Below are positions 45,646 through 58,766 of a stretch of 64,000 nt of DNA, piece by piece (position 1 is the stretch's first letter; the number at the start of each line of letters is the position of its first letter). The position numbers were made by a program, and so were the translations under genes. The stretch is from Formicarius rufipectus (Eukaryota; Chordata; Aves; Passeriformes; Formicariidae), in NCBI GenBank assembly GCA_013399695.1, contig VXAU01002257.1, positions 1-64,000 on the forward strand, written 5' to 3'. The notes under the pieces are model-generated. The model had not been told where the DNA came from. It saw only the letters and a program-made list of their open reading frames with translations, and did no database searches.

Positions 45646-48600
45646 CTAATCAGCAATAAATAAATTTAAAAAAAAATAAATCACTCATCATGTAACAGTG
45701 TTGTATGCCATAGCTGCTGCACCAGGAAAATAATGTGTAGTAATTTTTTAGATAAAATAATTTGAGCTTTGACTAATTAGTGCAGATACAGGATGGGGAG
45801 AAAGGCGATAGGAATATTTAGGGTTGCTCCTTCTTTTTCCAGGGCCTCTTATTTAAATTTTTTTGATGATTGTAAATCTGAATTAGGCTTCAGAAGGTAG
45901 AATCTAATTTAATTTGGTATTGTATTCTTTTCTACTTGAACTGCCCTTTCATTGTTGCAGAAGAACATGCAGATGCCATTCCCACAAACACTGGAATTGG
46001 CTGACCGTGATTCTGGTTTCAGATAAAGCCCTGCCTTGATTCTCTGCTCTGGTCTCCCTCTGGAACTTTGAGGGGGGCTTTGCATTTTAATCCTTGACTC
46101 TTTGGTTTAAATCTTGCTCTTTCACACAGACACAAGCTGGTATTATTTTACAAAACCATGCAAGATGTGATGTAAATATATGGAAATTACTAGTAGGTAG
46201 GATGTACAAATAGTAATAGTTCACTTTATTTTAGAATTGGTCTAGTTCATAGAAAAGGTCTCCCTGAAGCCGGTTAAGAAAATTGGAAAGGATCTCTGGT
46301 AGGAATCTTGAGTTGGTGATTTATTGGAGGCTTTTCCTGAAGGTAGCTGTGGCATTACTGAAACATTATATAGTGTGGCAGATCCCTTTTTTTTGTAATT
46401 GTTTGTTCTTTCCACTCCTGGAAGTGAATTAAGATGCATTTCTGCTAAAATACTCTGGTTTTCTGAGGCAGCTTTTTTTGGGGGGGAGAATACGATCTCT
46501 AATTGATTGTACTGTTTACATTTTAATACTTCCTATTCTTCAAGTAAAAAAAATACTTCCCTTCTTTCCAGACTCTCAGATGCACTGCCTGAGAGTAGTG
46601 ACTAAACAGGCAGCTCTGCATAAGGCTGCAGGTGTCAATAGTTTCGAGCGTGTTTGGTAGCAGTTGGATTGCTGAAGTGATGCTGTGTGAGATGTGTTTG
46701 CAGAGTAAAGTACACCCAAACCCCACAAAAAAATGCTTTCATCTCTCTGGTTTTGTTGGGGTTTTCCCCTTTATCCATGCACATTCCTTTAGATAAAGGC
46801 AGTGTCTAGACAAGCAAGTGGACCAACCTCATTCCTGGTGGCCAAGCTGATTAGGGTATCTTTGTGCTGTGCACGTAACGCTGGACTCTCCCAGAAAAGT
46901 GTTTTTGCAGGAACACACAGCGTTGATTCCTTACCTCAGATCCATATGAACAAGTGCTGTCCCCTCAGAAACCCTTGGCTCCTACTGGAGTTTCTCCTCC
47001 AAATGGAAATGGAGAAATTTGTAGCAGATGAACTGAGCTTGTCCAACTCGAGAATCTGGATTGAGTCCTGCTCCAGGCTCTTGGAATCGTTTAGATTGCT
47101 CACTTTTACCATTAGGAGAGCAGTCACCCTTCCCTGGAGAGCACTCCTTTCCTGTTTGCATCACTGCAGAGCATTCCTTCACTCCCATAAAAAGGAAACT
47201 GGGATAAGCAAGCAAGGCTCTTTCTGAGGTCCTGGCGAAGGGCAGGTTGCTTTTCATGGGAAGAGGGGTCTGCCTTTCCTCCCCAAACACTTTCCTGAAG
47301 CTCCATCTCCACCCACCATCCCATGGATGTTCCAGCTTGAAAGAGTTACAGCCCTGAGAGGACCATTTGCCATTAAGGCCCCTTGCCAGGAGTCAAACCC
47401 TAGATTTTTCATGTGCTCCTATTTAAAGAGCACTGGCAACAAGTTCACTCACCAGGGGTCTTTGTTTTAGAAGCCTGATAGCTTCAAATGAGGGGCTGCA
47501 TCTTTTAAAAGTGACATGGAGAGCTCCCAATGCCGAATGTTTGTAAGGACTACAAAACAAGTGAGGGTCTACCCATAGGCACTCTGAGAAAAAAGGGCTC
47601 CCTGGGAGATCCCTAATTCCTAATGTATTTTCCTAAGAGATCCGTGTCACCTTTAATAAGCTTATGAACTGCTAATCAGTCTAAGAAAGCAAAGGTTGTG
47701 AAGGCTCATATCCCCATGGATCCCTCTGTTACTCTCTTCTGTTGCCACAAATGTTTTCATTTATATCAAGAGCGTGAAGTTTCCTAAATAAAACCACTTC
47801 AGGAGGAGGACTGAGGATTTGCATCACTCCCATGGCATTAGGAAGGTATTGGAGTATCAAGCTACACATCCCTCAGTAGCTGTTGATTAATACTCAGGCA
47901 GGAGCCAGAGTGCAGTCTTAACCTTATCACACTTTTTTTTTTGTTTTTCTTCTAGGCCAGTTAGATGTTTAGAAATCTTTTTACGTTGTCTCTTTTCCCT
48001 TTTTAAAGAAATTTTACCATCTGTTTAAAAATAATTAAAAAATTGGAAAGGGATAAAAAAACCCTACAGACAAATCTATAGTTCAGAGAGTACAAAGTGT
48101 TACTTTAGGCTGCAGCTTGTCAGATTTTCATGTTATTCCACTGGATCACCATTTACACGTCCACTTTTCCCCATAATTACCACCTTGTTATGTCTGAGGT
48201 ACTGCCAGAAGAGAGGGGTTAAAAAAAAAAAGCCACTTTGTTGAGTAGATTTTATGGAAGAACACCCCATGATCATGTCTTTAAGAAGGTGCCCTGAAAT
48301 CCTGGTGTTTGCAGCCTGCCAAGTGAACAAGGATGTCTGATACGGTGCTGCAAACCTTGTGAGCCACACGGTTAAAACAAGGCTCCACAGATGGGTGTGA
48401 GGAGACAAGAATTTTCACGTTTGTCACAATGCTCTGTTGAGAGATCATTATGGGATAGGCTACATATGGAAGGAGTTGAAGATGTTACAGTCTGTGCACA
48501 CCTATTTGTTACCTCCTTGCTGTTATTTTACAGTAATAGTTTGGCTTCTGTTCCTGGATACTTACGTTGGCAACATAAGCTGCTCTCTGGCAACAGAAAC

Positions 48601-51600
48601 AAGTATTTAAGTGTTATTTTAAACTTAAGGGAGGAGGACAAAAAAAAAAAAAAAGGGGGTAAAAAGATGTAATTCTCAAAGAATTCTCCAGTTGGTGTGT
48701 ATTTTTGTCTCTACATCAATATAGCTGTATGTTTTACCTTGGTTTGATTTCTTTAAAACTGTGTTATCTATCCTTCCTGAGGAAAAAAGGTAATGGCAGC
48801 TCTTGGTTCCAATATGAATTTATATTTGTGTTTTTTAAAAATAGAACAGAGAGAAAGAAAGAGAAAGACCAAATTGTGAGGAAGTGCAGAATGTCTGTGG
48901 TGGAAACACGTGGTTTGACCATGTTTTGAACACCTCTATTACATTGGAGTAAGTCTTGTTTCTTGTAGAATCGGGCCACTTGTAGCTTTTGGCCTGGTCA
49001 TGTCAAAACATTGCAAGGTTTAATTCATTAGGTTTTGCTAAAGGAGAGACTGAAAAGGNGTGTGGATAGAAAATAGAAGCATATAATCCACTCTCGAGAG
49101 AGGATGCAGGGAGGGAGCAAAGATCCTCTGCTCTGCTTCGTATCTGTGGGGAGAGGTCCCTTAGTGCCACCACTGTCCTGACCCCCAGTGCATCCTCCTC
49201 AGTGCCCAAAGAATGTCTCATCCTGCCAGTCCCCAAGGGCTGGGAGCGGGTCCATCCGCTCCTCTCCCCATGAGGCGCTCCGAGGTGGATGAGGTAACAA
49301 GGGATTAACCGGCAGGTGCGCTGCTGAGGGATTATGAAAGCCCTCTGAAAATCTGAGCCAGAAGACTAAACCAAATGTTATCCAAAGCAGGATAAATTCC
49401 TGACGCGGGGCTAATGGTTGAGGCCATTTATTTCCGTCTTTCTCGTCTGTTTGTTTTTTTCCCCCCTCGTTTTTCTGTTGGCGTCTCATTTCTAGGATAG
49501 ATGTTTCTTTAATGAGCAGTTCTAATAAGGGTTGCACTGTCGTCTTTGCGAGGAAGGAGTTGAGCTGCACAATTTCCAGAGCCACTCTACACAAATGGGT
49601 AATAAGAACCCATGAAGCAGTCTTGTATTTATCTCCAGTCCGGTGCTTTGAGTCCCTGTGAGCATCAAAAAGGTCTGATGTGCTGTACGTGATCATCAGC
49701 ATTTGGATGTTGTGATGTCAATTAAGGTGACCTAGGAAAATGGATATTATCATATAAATTCTCTGGGATGGAAAAGAAAAATAATCCAGTGGGTCACATA
49801 AGGAAAGTTCTCATTAAGAAGGTTTTCTTAACTAAGCCAGTTTTTTAACTTGATCAGCAGCTCCTCATCCCTCAACTCAGACCGCGTCAACTTTTTTTGA
49901 CACTGTGTGGTTTTAACAGATATCTTCTGTAACTCATAGGGTAGTTAATTGCATTTTGTTATTTATTCCATAATTGGCATAATGTAATATTTTAGTGAAA
50001 ATGAAGATATATGAGAACGCATTCTTTGAAGCTTCTTGTGGGACTGATCACCAGTTAACTGAGATTATTATTAAAATTAGTAATAGTAACAGCTACGAAA
50101 TGACTATTATAATATTCAAGTAATCCTAGAAATCTAATTACTACTTGTATAAAAATTTGTTGCATGCATTATTTAACAGTGTTCTTATTTCAGTGTAGTG
50201 TCCATGATACTAATTGGTCTCTTCCCATAATTTAAATACTAAAAAAATTATTACAGGGAAGTGTAAATCGATGAGCTCTCGACAGTCTAAAATTAACATT
50301 CATATGATGCATTTAGCAAGTAGAAGTTCTAACTTGATTCCAGATGAGAGACTTAATAAGCTCTCTTTTTCAGTGGAAATTGGCATTTTATGGATAATGT
50401 AGTTAGACTATGTGGAATTTTATCTATTCTGAAGTTCTTGCTGACTGGTCCAACTTGGAGCGTTTCCTCTGGACACTGGAGGACAAGTCTTGTCCTTCAT
50501 TAAAGTGGCGATTAGTGACTGTCCTTACAAATTTCCCTCATACAGCTTAGACTGTTGAACCCTTAATACTCAGTTTGCCTCATGGCCTTTCTTTTTGCCC
50601 TTTCCATTTTCTCTTTAGAAGGGGTAGAAAGTCTATGTAGTTACTTTTTCTTTTAAATTATATTTATATTTCATACATATTTCTACTAGATATATCTTAT
50701 TATATTAATTGCCCCCTTCAATCCTGCAACATCTGCCCATGCTCTTTAACCTCACTGTCTGGGTTCCTTCCTGCAAGAAACAACTGTTTCTGTGCTCTCT
50801 TATTTCCTAGTGTTTTATATCTTCAAGTTCTACTTCAGCCCTACTTGCCTTTGCAGTGAGCTCTGTAAGTACCTGCAGACTGCTGATGCCAGCTGCATCT
50901 CCAAAAACACATCTCGCTTTGGGCACTTTCCCCCTTTTTTTCTTTCAGTTTTTGTATTATTATTGTTTGTCAGGCAAACTATTCTGCAAAGCATAAAAGA
51001 GTTGGAAAAGTTATCTGGTGTTCAGAAAGCATATTGCTGATACCACAAACAGGGCTTCAGCTGGTCAGATGTATTATTTGGTTTTGTATTTGTGGTTTTC
51101 CATTCAAAGAATTCAGAATGTCTCAATTACCATGATGAAAGTTAGAGCTCTATATTACTGTACACCAACAGAATCACTTAATTCCTTTTTCTAAAAATTC
51201 CTGGCTGATGTCAACAAGATAATCTGATGTGTTTGTTCTGTGGCTTTACACTCCAGAAAAGCTCAAGCTCTTTGAAGCTAATTTTTAAAGAAATGAATTG
51301 AAGTAAGAAAATAAAGCTCTACAGACCTTATCCTTGAACATGATACATGAAGTATAAAATATTTCTTGGTAAAAGGCCCAATTACTGCTATCCAAATTTC
51401 TTCCTTTGATGTAATCTTGCCCCCTTTCCCCAGGAAAGAGCATGTCTCTAAAACTTAACTTGGAGCCCAATCCATTAATGAACTCCACGGTGGTGTTGTG
51501 CATGTCCTTTAAATCATTATTAGATGTGGTGTGCAAACATAGTCATTATAAGAATATCTTTTTTGTACCTTCTGCATTTCTACAGAAAATGTATTTGAAG

Positions 51601-52081
51601 CATGTTGCCTCTGAGTTTTAAACACATTGTGAAAAGACAGACAGCTGGTTTAATGGCTTCAGTCAAATTTCATGATGCAACTGAGCTTCCTTGAAAGGAG
51701 GAACTTAATATAGAATTAATCTAGTTAGAGAAGAATAGATATCATCCTGACAACTGTAAAACTACTCCTGGGTCTGAAAATTTGCACTAGAGGTGATGTG
51801 TGTCATGTTAGCAGTTATTTCATTTACCCATGCCATGTGATATAACCAGTCTTGCAATCTTAGTTACACAATGCACATCCTGTATACTCTAGCAACCAGA
51901 AAAGGAGATTAAAAGCACCTCGAGTAAGGTTTTTAGTCTTAGATCATTGCCCACAGTCATTGTAGTAAGTACAATCATTTTATCTGGAGTTTACAAATGT
52001 AAACTGTTAACAGAAGGAAGCTGTTGTGACACCAGATGAACATGGTGCCCTTAGTCCTATGATTTAGTTTTAGGTAGTTCT
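45646..52081. other. Long intronic stretch, no gene seen
   Basis: No repeat family recognised over more than 6 kb. It includes an A-run at about 48640-48655, an isolated N at 49059, a GC-richer part at 49080-49300 within a 167-codon minus-strand open frame (49199-49702), and AT-rich conserved-looking sequence at about 49900-50400 with repeated TAAT cores. Frames at 46802-47227 (plus, 141 codons) and 46982-47290 (minus) overlap and are not convincing. Confidence 0.5.
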
Positions 52082-52148
52082 GTGAGGAGCAGAGAGTCAG
52101 ACTCAATGATCTTTATGGTTTCTGTCTAACCTGAGATATTCTGTAGTG
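52082..52148 (+). mobile_element. CR1 LINE 3' tail, decayed
   Basis: AGAGAGTCAGACTCAATGATC, then TTTATGGTTTCTGTCTAACC and TGAGATATTCTGTAG follow the end of the CR1 type that reads GACTCGATGATCC...TTCCAACTC..ATATTCTATG. About 67 bp, clearly diverged, sense to MACROD2. Confidence 0.7.
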
Positions 52149-53969
52149 TTGAGTCCCACTCACAGCTTAAAACTCATTCTGTGAGAACAGAATAGTCGTT
52201 CTAGTCTGTGCTTGTGTGTCCTTAAGGAGCTTTCAAAAGCCCTGACACACTGAAGCTGAGTAGGAGTAATACTTGTGGTGTCACGTATATCATATAGTTT
52301 TACCACAGAGGTGTTGAGTATCTTTTCCTCATTCTTTCCTTATTTTTAGTGCAGAGTGATATGCCTGGTCAGGTCTGGCCACAGAATATTGTGGTGCTGG
52401 CCCTTATTTGTCCTATTTTTTTATTCTCCATAGCAGACATTGTCTCTTACTGTTTATTTATATGGTACCTATTATAATGATCCTAATTGGTGTTGGAAAC
52501 CCTTAATGCTACTTCAGTACAAAGTAAGTCACCATGTACATAAATCTGCATTGCCAAGATCATCCCTGATTCTTATCCTTTGTTCACTCCAAGAAGTTTG
52601 GAGGAAGCTTGTGTGAGAATACTTTTAGGTGGCCTGCAAAAGGTAAAAATTTAATGCTTTTGGGGCAAATAACTTTGTCTGTCTCCTGAACTGAAAGAAA
52701 CTATCAACCAAATAGACCTTCTATTCTGAGTCTCATTAAATTACCTGAAAAACAAGCTAAAGGTGTCTCTGCCTCTGAGGGTCATTCACTGTGTTGTCCT
52801 TTTCCCTGCATCTTTTTTAGACAGGAATGCTGCCATATATCATTGGAAAGGGCAGCTGCCTCTAAGGCAGGAGGATAGCAGAGCTGGAAGGTTCAGGGTG
52901 ATGAATGGCTGATCTGTTTCTTAGCCATAATCCTGTTTATAAAATGTGTTCTGCACACCGTGGAGCTTGGTGGTGGTTGGGTTAATGGAAGGCCACCTTG
53001 GGCTTGGAGGAGACTTAGTTGTGCCTTTTTGTCTTGGGAATGCCCTTAAAGCGGTTGTGTGGCACCAGCTGTTGGCAAAACCTGCACCCTTCCTCTGTCT
53101 GAAGATGTGGTGCCTGGGATGGTATAAAATACAGTGAGTGTCTACCATGGAAGGAAGCATCTATTAGAGTGGCCTGAATTTTCCTGTGGGGAAAAAGGGG
53201 CTTTCTTAGCTGCTAATTTCTGAGGTAATAAAAAATTAGATTTGTACACATGCTTAGAATTTATGCAACGTGAGCAATTTATGGATGATTGTATCAGCAT
53301 GTAAAAGGATGTAAAAATGCATGTGGTACTGGAACTGAGGTGTTATTTCTCAAATCCCGTATTAATAATTATTACTAAAAAAAAAAAAAATGGTTGTGGA
53401 ATTAATTCCTGTTTGATTAATCTATCAGAACCTGATTATTAAATTTCAGCCAGTTGCCTATATCAATGAAATACTACACAGCTGGTGAGAACACCTGAGG
53501 TTTGTTTACAGCAGGGAAACGCAGAAGGAGTCAAAATCCACCTCTCTGTGAGCACCACTGGGGAGAGAGTTTGACTGCTTTTCAGAGCTGCTGTGCAGAG
53601 CAGAGTCATGGCTGGGTTTGTTTACTTGGCAGTAATGGTGTACATATTAAATTCCCCTTCAGGCTGAGCCAGGGTGAGGCTTGCAGAAACAAATGAGCAC
53701 CTTGTTGAGGAGCCTAAAGTCAGAAGTTCAGTACGTCTTCACAAGGTGACTGAGAAAATAAATGTGGATGGGCTTTCTGAGTACTTGCCAGGCAGGCGGG
53801 ATAGAAGTGAACCACTTACTGACAACCTGGTTTGGGTAGGGGGGGAGTCACCTTCTGCTTTCAAATGCACTTTGGGTCAGCTTTCTGCTCAGTAGAGCTG
53901 CATTGGGTGCATTTCTGAGCTGTCACCGCTGCGGAACAGCAGCGGTTTAAGGGGTGTTCTGCTGGAAGA
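52149..53969. other. Intronic DNA, no gene seen
   Basis: No repeat family recognised. An A-run lies at 53377-53390. The segment 52921-53160 is open on both strands (63 and 79 codons) without domain support. Confidence 0.5.
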
Positions 53970-54340
53970 CCAACTGTAATTGGCAATCCCTTCCTTCATT
54001 TCCATGCTGTTGCCAACCTTAACGAATTAATCACCACCAAGCAGAGGCTGTGGGAAGGGGGTGACCCATGTAGCGCCGAAGAAAAATGAGGCCCTGTGCC
54101 AGCATGATAGACTAATCCTTCAATTCACCCTGTTAGGCAGAACGAGGGGACTTGTCGGTGTGCCTGTCACCTGCACTGCCCATAAACAAACTCCTCAGTC
54201 TCAGTGATGGAGTTTGGCGGGTGCAATAAAGGTTATTGAGAGCATCCCGATGCCTCGTCCATCACTGATGTGGGTCGGGGATCTCCTGGATTGGTGCTCA
54301 GGAGGAAAAGTCCCTGTGCGGTGCCTTAAAAGGAGACAGA
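53970..54340. promoter_or_regulatory. Candidate conserved noncoding element
   Basis: High-complexity sequence with CTTAACGAATTAATCACC, AGACTAATCCTTCAATTCAC and GCAATAAAGGTTATTGAG. CpGs are preserved (GTAGCGCCGAAG, TTGTCGGTG, CCCGATGCCTCG) although the region is not a CpG island. Retained CpGs in old intronic DNA can reflect constraint. Inference only. Confidence 0.22.
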
Positions 54341-54446
54341 GCAGCCTAAAAAGTGTTTGAGGAGTGAATTTGTGTCTCATGCCATTGGAACTGAAATGGC
54401 TCCTTGGTTTGGGTGGATGTGTTATGGCTCCTGCACAAGAGAGCAG

Positions 54447-54513
54447 AGATTGGGGTTTGGAGCTCGGATGATATTTAAGGTCCCTTCCAACCCATGCCTT
54501 TCTGTGGTTCTAT
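54447..54513 (+). mobile_element. CR1 LINE 3' tail, very short
   Basis: GGAGCTCGGATGATATTTAA, then GGTCCCTTCCAACCCATGCC and TTTCTGTGGTTCTATT match the terminal 60-70 bp of CR1. Sense to MACROD2. Everything upstream is missing. Confidence 0.85.
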
Positions 54514-57500
54514 TATTATTGCTAGCAGTGATAGCTTCAGATAGACTCTAAATTTTTCCCCAGGGACCAGCACATAGGTTGGTTCCAATGGAAAAGTAAA
54601 AATAGCAGCCTACAGAACTTGATTTACTCTGTCAGCTATGTAGAGAACTTGAGATCTTTTGGTAGATGTTTAGATAGCTTTCTTAGGTACTTCTTGGAAT
54701 GGTGCAGCATTTGTGTGGTTTTGAGGGTTATATTAGGAATATGAGCCCCTATTTTAACTGGCCTACTCATAATAACATTCTTTACATAATAATGTTTTTT
54801 AGGTTTTCATCTGGTAACTAAAGTGGAAACAGAGCTAAATTCATGCTGGAGTATGTTGGTTTCAGAGGAGCTATGGTGGTTTGCACTAGCTGTGAAATAT
54901 TCCTTTGCATTGAGAGGAATAAATGTAGTTGTTTGTAATTGACCCGATTCACTTTGACTCTCATTGAATTGAATTCAGCACAGGAGAAGTCTGATCCAAT
55001 GAATCATACCTTTCTTTAAATGCTCATTTTGGGCAGGGAAGACTTTATCTGACTTTTTTTTTTTTTTTGAAAGAGTATCTAGCCCCTTGAAAAGAACATT
55101 ACTTTCAAGTCTGATTTGTAAACGATTTGTGTCTCTTTTTATTTCTTTCAATATATTACTTATATATGAGAGAATGGAAGTGCTTGCTTTCCTATATATT
55201 CCAAGATGATAAACTGTATCTATCATTTTCCAATTTAGTTTTGGACAATGCAACATATCACTTTTTTTCCCCATTTCCCTTCTCTCCATGATGTTTGAAA
55301 GAACCCTTTAACAGAAATAATGTATAATACTATTTAAGGGGTAATAATTCACCATGTGTGATGCTGTGACAGCGGAAGGCTTTCTGTCCCCTTCTGTTTC
55401 CATTGCTCTCTGCAATATGAATATTAAATCTTCATTTTCAGGGAGTTGGAAGTATCCCATATGGGAAAACATAATTTTTCAGTGCACACTGTGACTTGTG
55501 TTTGTTACAAAACAGATTTTGATTTGCTCAGTTCCAATTGAGTAGCGCTTCCAGGCTGCTCCTTGATGAAGGTCCTGTTCAATGTCACTGATTTTAATCT
55601 GATCCTACATGGGAAGAACACGGTTCAGACACCCCTGAGCCAAATAAGAGCCAGTATAAATGTCAGCACATTGTTTTAGCTGGCAGCCTTTTCTGTGTCT
55701 TTTCTGCGTCCACTTTCCTGCTTCTCAGTTTAGATGATCAGAAGCATATTTCTAAATTGGAGGAGACGACAGTGTGAACTGCTTGGCGTTTTGATGAGAA
55801 AAATACAGAATGGGAAGATGTAGAATTTAAGATTAAGACACAGGAGGAGAGTAAATGGACTGTTCCATTGGTGAACCAGTGTGTGATGTGTAGTTTAAGC
55901 TTTATGTACCAGCTCATTATCCAACGTTGGGGAAAAAAGGAGCATCAGCTTCATGCAGAATGTGTATCAGGCTAAATTGCCCAGTGTAGGGTATGGGCTG
56001 CAGACAGTGCAATCATAATAGCTTTTGAACTGATGCAGTTTTATGGCTCCAGAACATTAATCATTCTCTTATGCCCTTAATTAGTGTTAGGTAGTTACAC
56101 TTGTGTCCGTAATAGGTGCTAAACATTCTGTCACTGATAGGTTTTTAACCATTCTTTTTGTTGCAGCAGTAAACATGCTCTAGCAGAGTGTTTGGAGCCC
56201 AGAACATATTTTTAAGCTGAGTGCCATTAGGAACATTACTGTAGGTCCAGTGACATTCTGAGCTGTATTTGCTGGCTAGCTGTAGTCATCTTTTTGGAGA
56301 TGAGAGAAAAGAACAATTCCATGGCTAAACAGGCATTGCTTAATTAAGAGATGATTTTTGTCCCTTTTGGCCTGGTTTGCAAAGTGAGAAAGAAAGCAAA
56401 AAGTTGATGCATTTCCCACACTACAAAACACAGTATAGAAGAAAACAGTGATGCTTCTTAAGTGCTGAGCCTTCTGTTTTATTTTGCTGTCAGCATCCTA
56501 AGTTGAATTTCCCTAGTTTTCAGTAAAGCAATGATTTACTGATCTATGGTAGGCCCTTCCCAAAGGAAGGTGTGAGATTCAAAGCTCCCTTCTAATTGAG
56601 GCTGCTAGCCAGGATGCAGGTAATGAGGGTGCATATTGGCAGTGCTGCTGCATCATTCCTAATGAGGATTTCATGTCGTGAAACCTGATAGCCATTTCTC
56701 TATTTTGTGGCTTGATTAATGAGTTGTCACCACTTTATTGACTATAGGTAATCAGAAGCACTGGCTGTGTTTACCCTGATTGGCAGCAGAGGTAGAGAAC
56801 GTACAACTGACAAACTTTGAATTTACAACAATCTCTAACTGCTTAATTCATGTGCACAAGGTTTTAGCAAGTCTCCCCATATCTATTTTCAGTTCCTATT
56901 TTTCAAAATTGTGCACAAGTGGTGTGAAAATATTTAACTGCTCTGCTATTGAATTTCTTTAATAAGTCCAGCATATTCAAAATTGTCGTACCAAGGGCAA
57001 TCAGTGATGTTCTGGCTGTGGAATTTGATGCATTTGGTGGTAAAGAATGAACTTCCAAATCCTTTCTTCACTTGATTCATGTTTTGAAGATTCTCTTTCT
57101 TAGTCGTTGACCTTCTTCTGAGTTTCCCATGTTGATTACATGGCATTTATGCTGACCTTAACTAAACTGAGCACTTTCTGAAAAGGAGTAGATAGAAACA
57201 TTTCTCCATCAGCACTAATGCCAATAAAACATGGGCTTGAAGTTCATAAACATATATTAAGTTTAAATTACATATGATTTCAAGAAATTATCTACTTCAA
57301 AAAAATTACATTTGATAACAAATTATGTTTACTTGATAGGCCAATTTCCACAAATCATTCGCGTTTCATGGTATCAAAGCTTTCTGCTAAGGAGAGGTCA
57401 CCTTGATATTTGCACTGAATATATTTCAGGCTTGGCTCCATGTTTTATCATTCTCGATGTCTTAAATTTTCTCTTACCTCCACAATTTTTTTTAATCTAC

Positions 57501-58673
57501 TTATTTTTATTATTTGTTTTTATGACTCTTACTGTCACCATATTTCACTGGTTTTCTACTTACTAAACAAAATGGTTCTGCCTGAATTTCATGTGTAGCC
57601 TTAATTTTGTAACTTTTAATGTATGATCTGTGCTATTTAGCTAACTGTATTTATTGCTTGTTTTTGTCACTGCCTACTAAATACATTAATGTTTGAGAAT
57701 CTCTAAATTGTAAGGTTCCTCTCTTCCCTTAAAATGTCAGGACCGATGATGAAACTCCCTATTTCTTCCCAACCAATCTAAATACCCACTTTGTAAGCAC
57801 TGGGAGATAATCATGGGCTTCAATCCAACCCTGAATTATCAGCCTATAATTTTCAGCACTTAAGACAGTATCATCACATTAACACACGTTGGGTGCAGTC
57901 ATTTAAAAGACACTTTGCTTTATAAAAAAACCCCAAAGCCACCACCACCAAAACACCCAGACAATCCTATCTCAGCCATATGTGGAACTCCAGTTCCCCG
58001 TGCTGGGAGGTTGCTCACCCCAGTCCAAGACTCACGGCCCCCCCAGCTCTGTCAGTCCCTCTCCTTTCTCTCCCCCATTTCGATCCCAAGGAGTGTGGCT
58101 GGGTGAAAAAAAAAAACCTCACCTGGACTGAAGCTGTAGCAGCCAGCCCATCCCACTGATCTGGACCGAAGCAGAGGATGTCCACACAAGTGTTTCAGCC
58201 ACCAGCATGCAGGAGCTCCTGGGGAACAGGGCTGTGGCAGTAGCATCTTCATTTGTTAAATATAGAAGGTGATGCTTTTCCACACTCTGACCTCGCTTTG
58301 TTAAAACTCGTTTGTGAGCTTTTTCATTTGATTCCTGGATTTTCAAAAGTGCCTCAATGCTTTTGAAGCATCAGTTGCTCTTCAGTGTGTTCCTGGTGGT
58401 ATTATCCCATTTTTACATACACAGCACATAAGAAAGGTGGTTGTGGAATCTGATGGGAACTGATAGGAAACAACATTTGTATTAAAATTTCAACACAAGG
58501 AGTGTCCCAGAAGCTCACACATTCATTGTTTCCTCCTTTGACTTAGCACTCTTTTTGCACACTAAGGCTTTCAAATTTGTTCTAAGCATTTTTGAAACTT
58601 TGAAAAAAGTTAGTCTGACTTCTAACCTTAGTATTTTTTCTTTCTTCCTCAGTCTGTATAGAGGTTTGGTTAT
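54514..58673. other. Intronic DNA, no gene seen
   Basis: AT-rich and mostly unique. A T-run lies at 55055-55069, CNE-like text at about 55330-55560 and 56030-56170, an A/C-rich stretch at 57925-57960 and a GC-richer part at 57980-58220 without coding support. No repeat family recognised. Confidence 0.5.
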
Positions 58674-58766
58674 GTTGTTTTGTTTTGTGGGGTTTTTTTG
58701 TGTATTTGTTGTTGTTGTTGTTGTTTTGTTTTTGTGGTTTTTTTGTTTGTTTTTTTTTGTTTTTTC
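58674..58766. repeat. G/T-only low-complexity tract with (GTT)n
   Basis: Sequence almost free of A and C: GTTTTGTGGGG, a T-run, then a (GTT)n microsatellite at about 58708-58724 and GTTTTTGTGG / TTTGTTTG words. Same character and same strand as the tract at 13150. The plus-strand open frame over it is poly-Phe/Val and meaningless. Confidence 0.85.
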
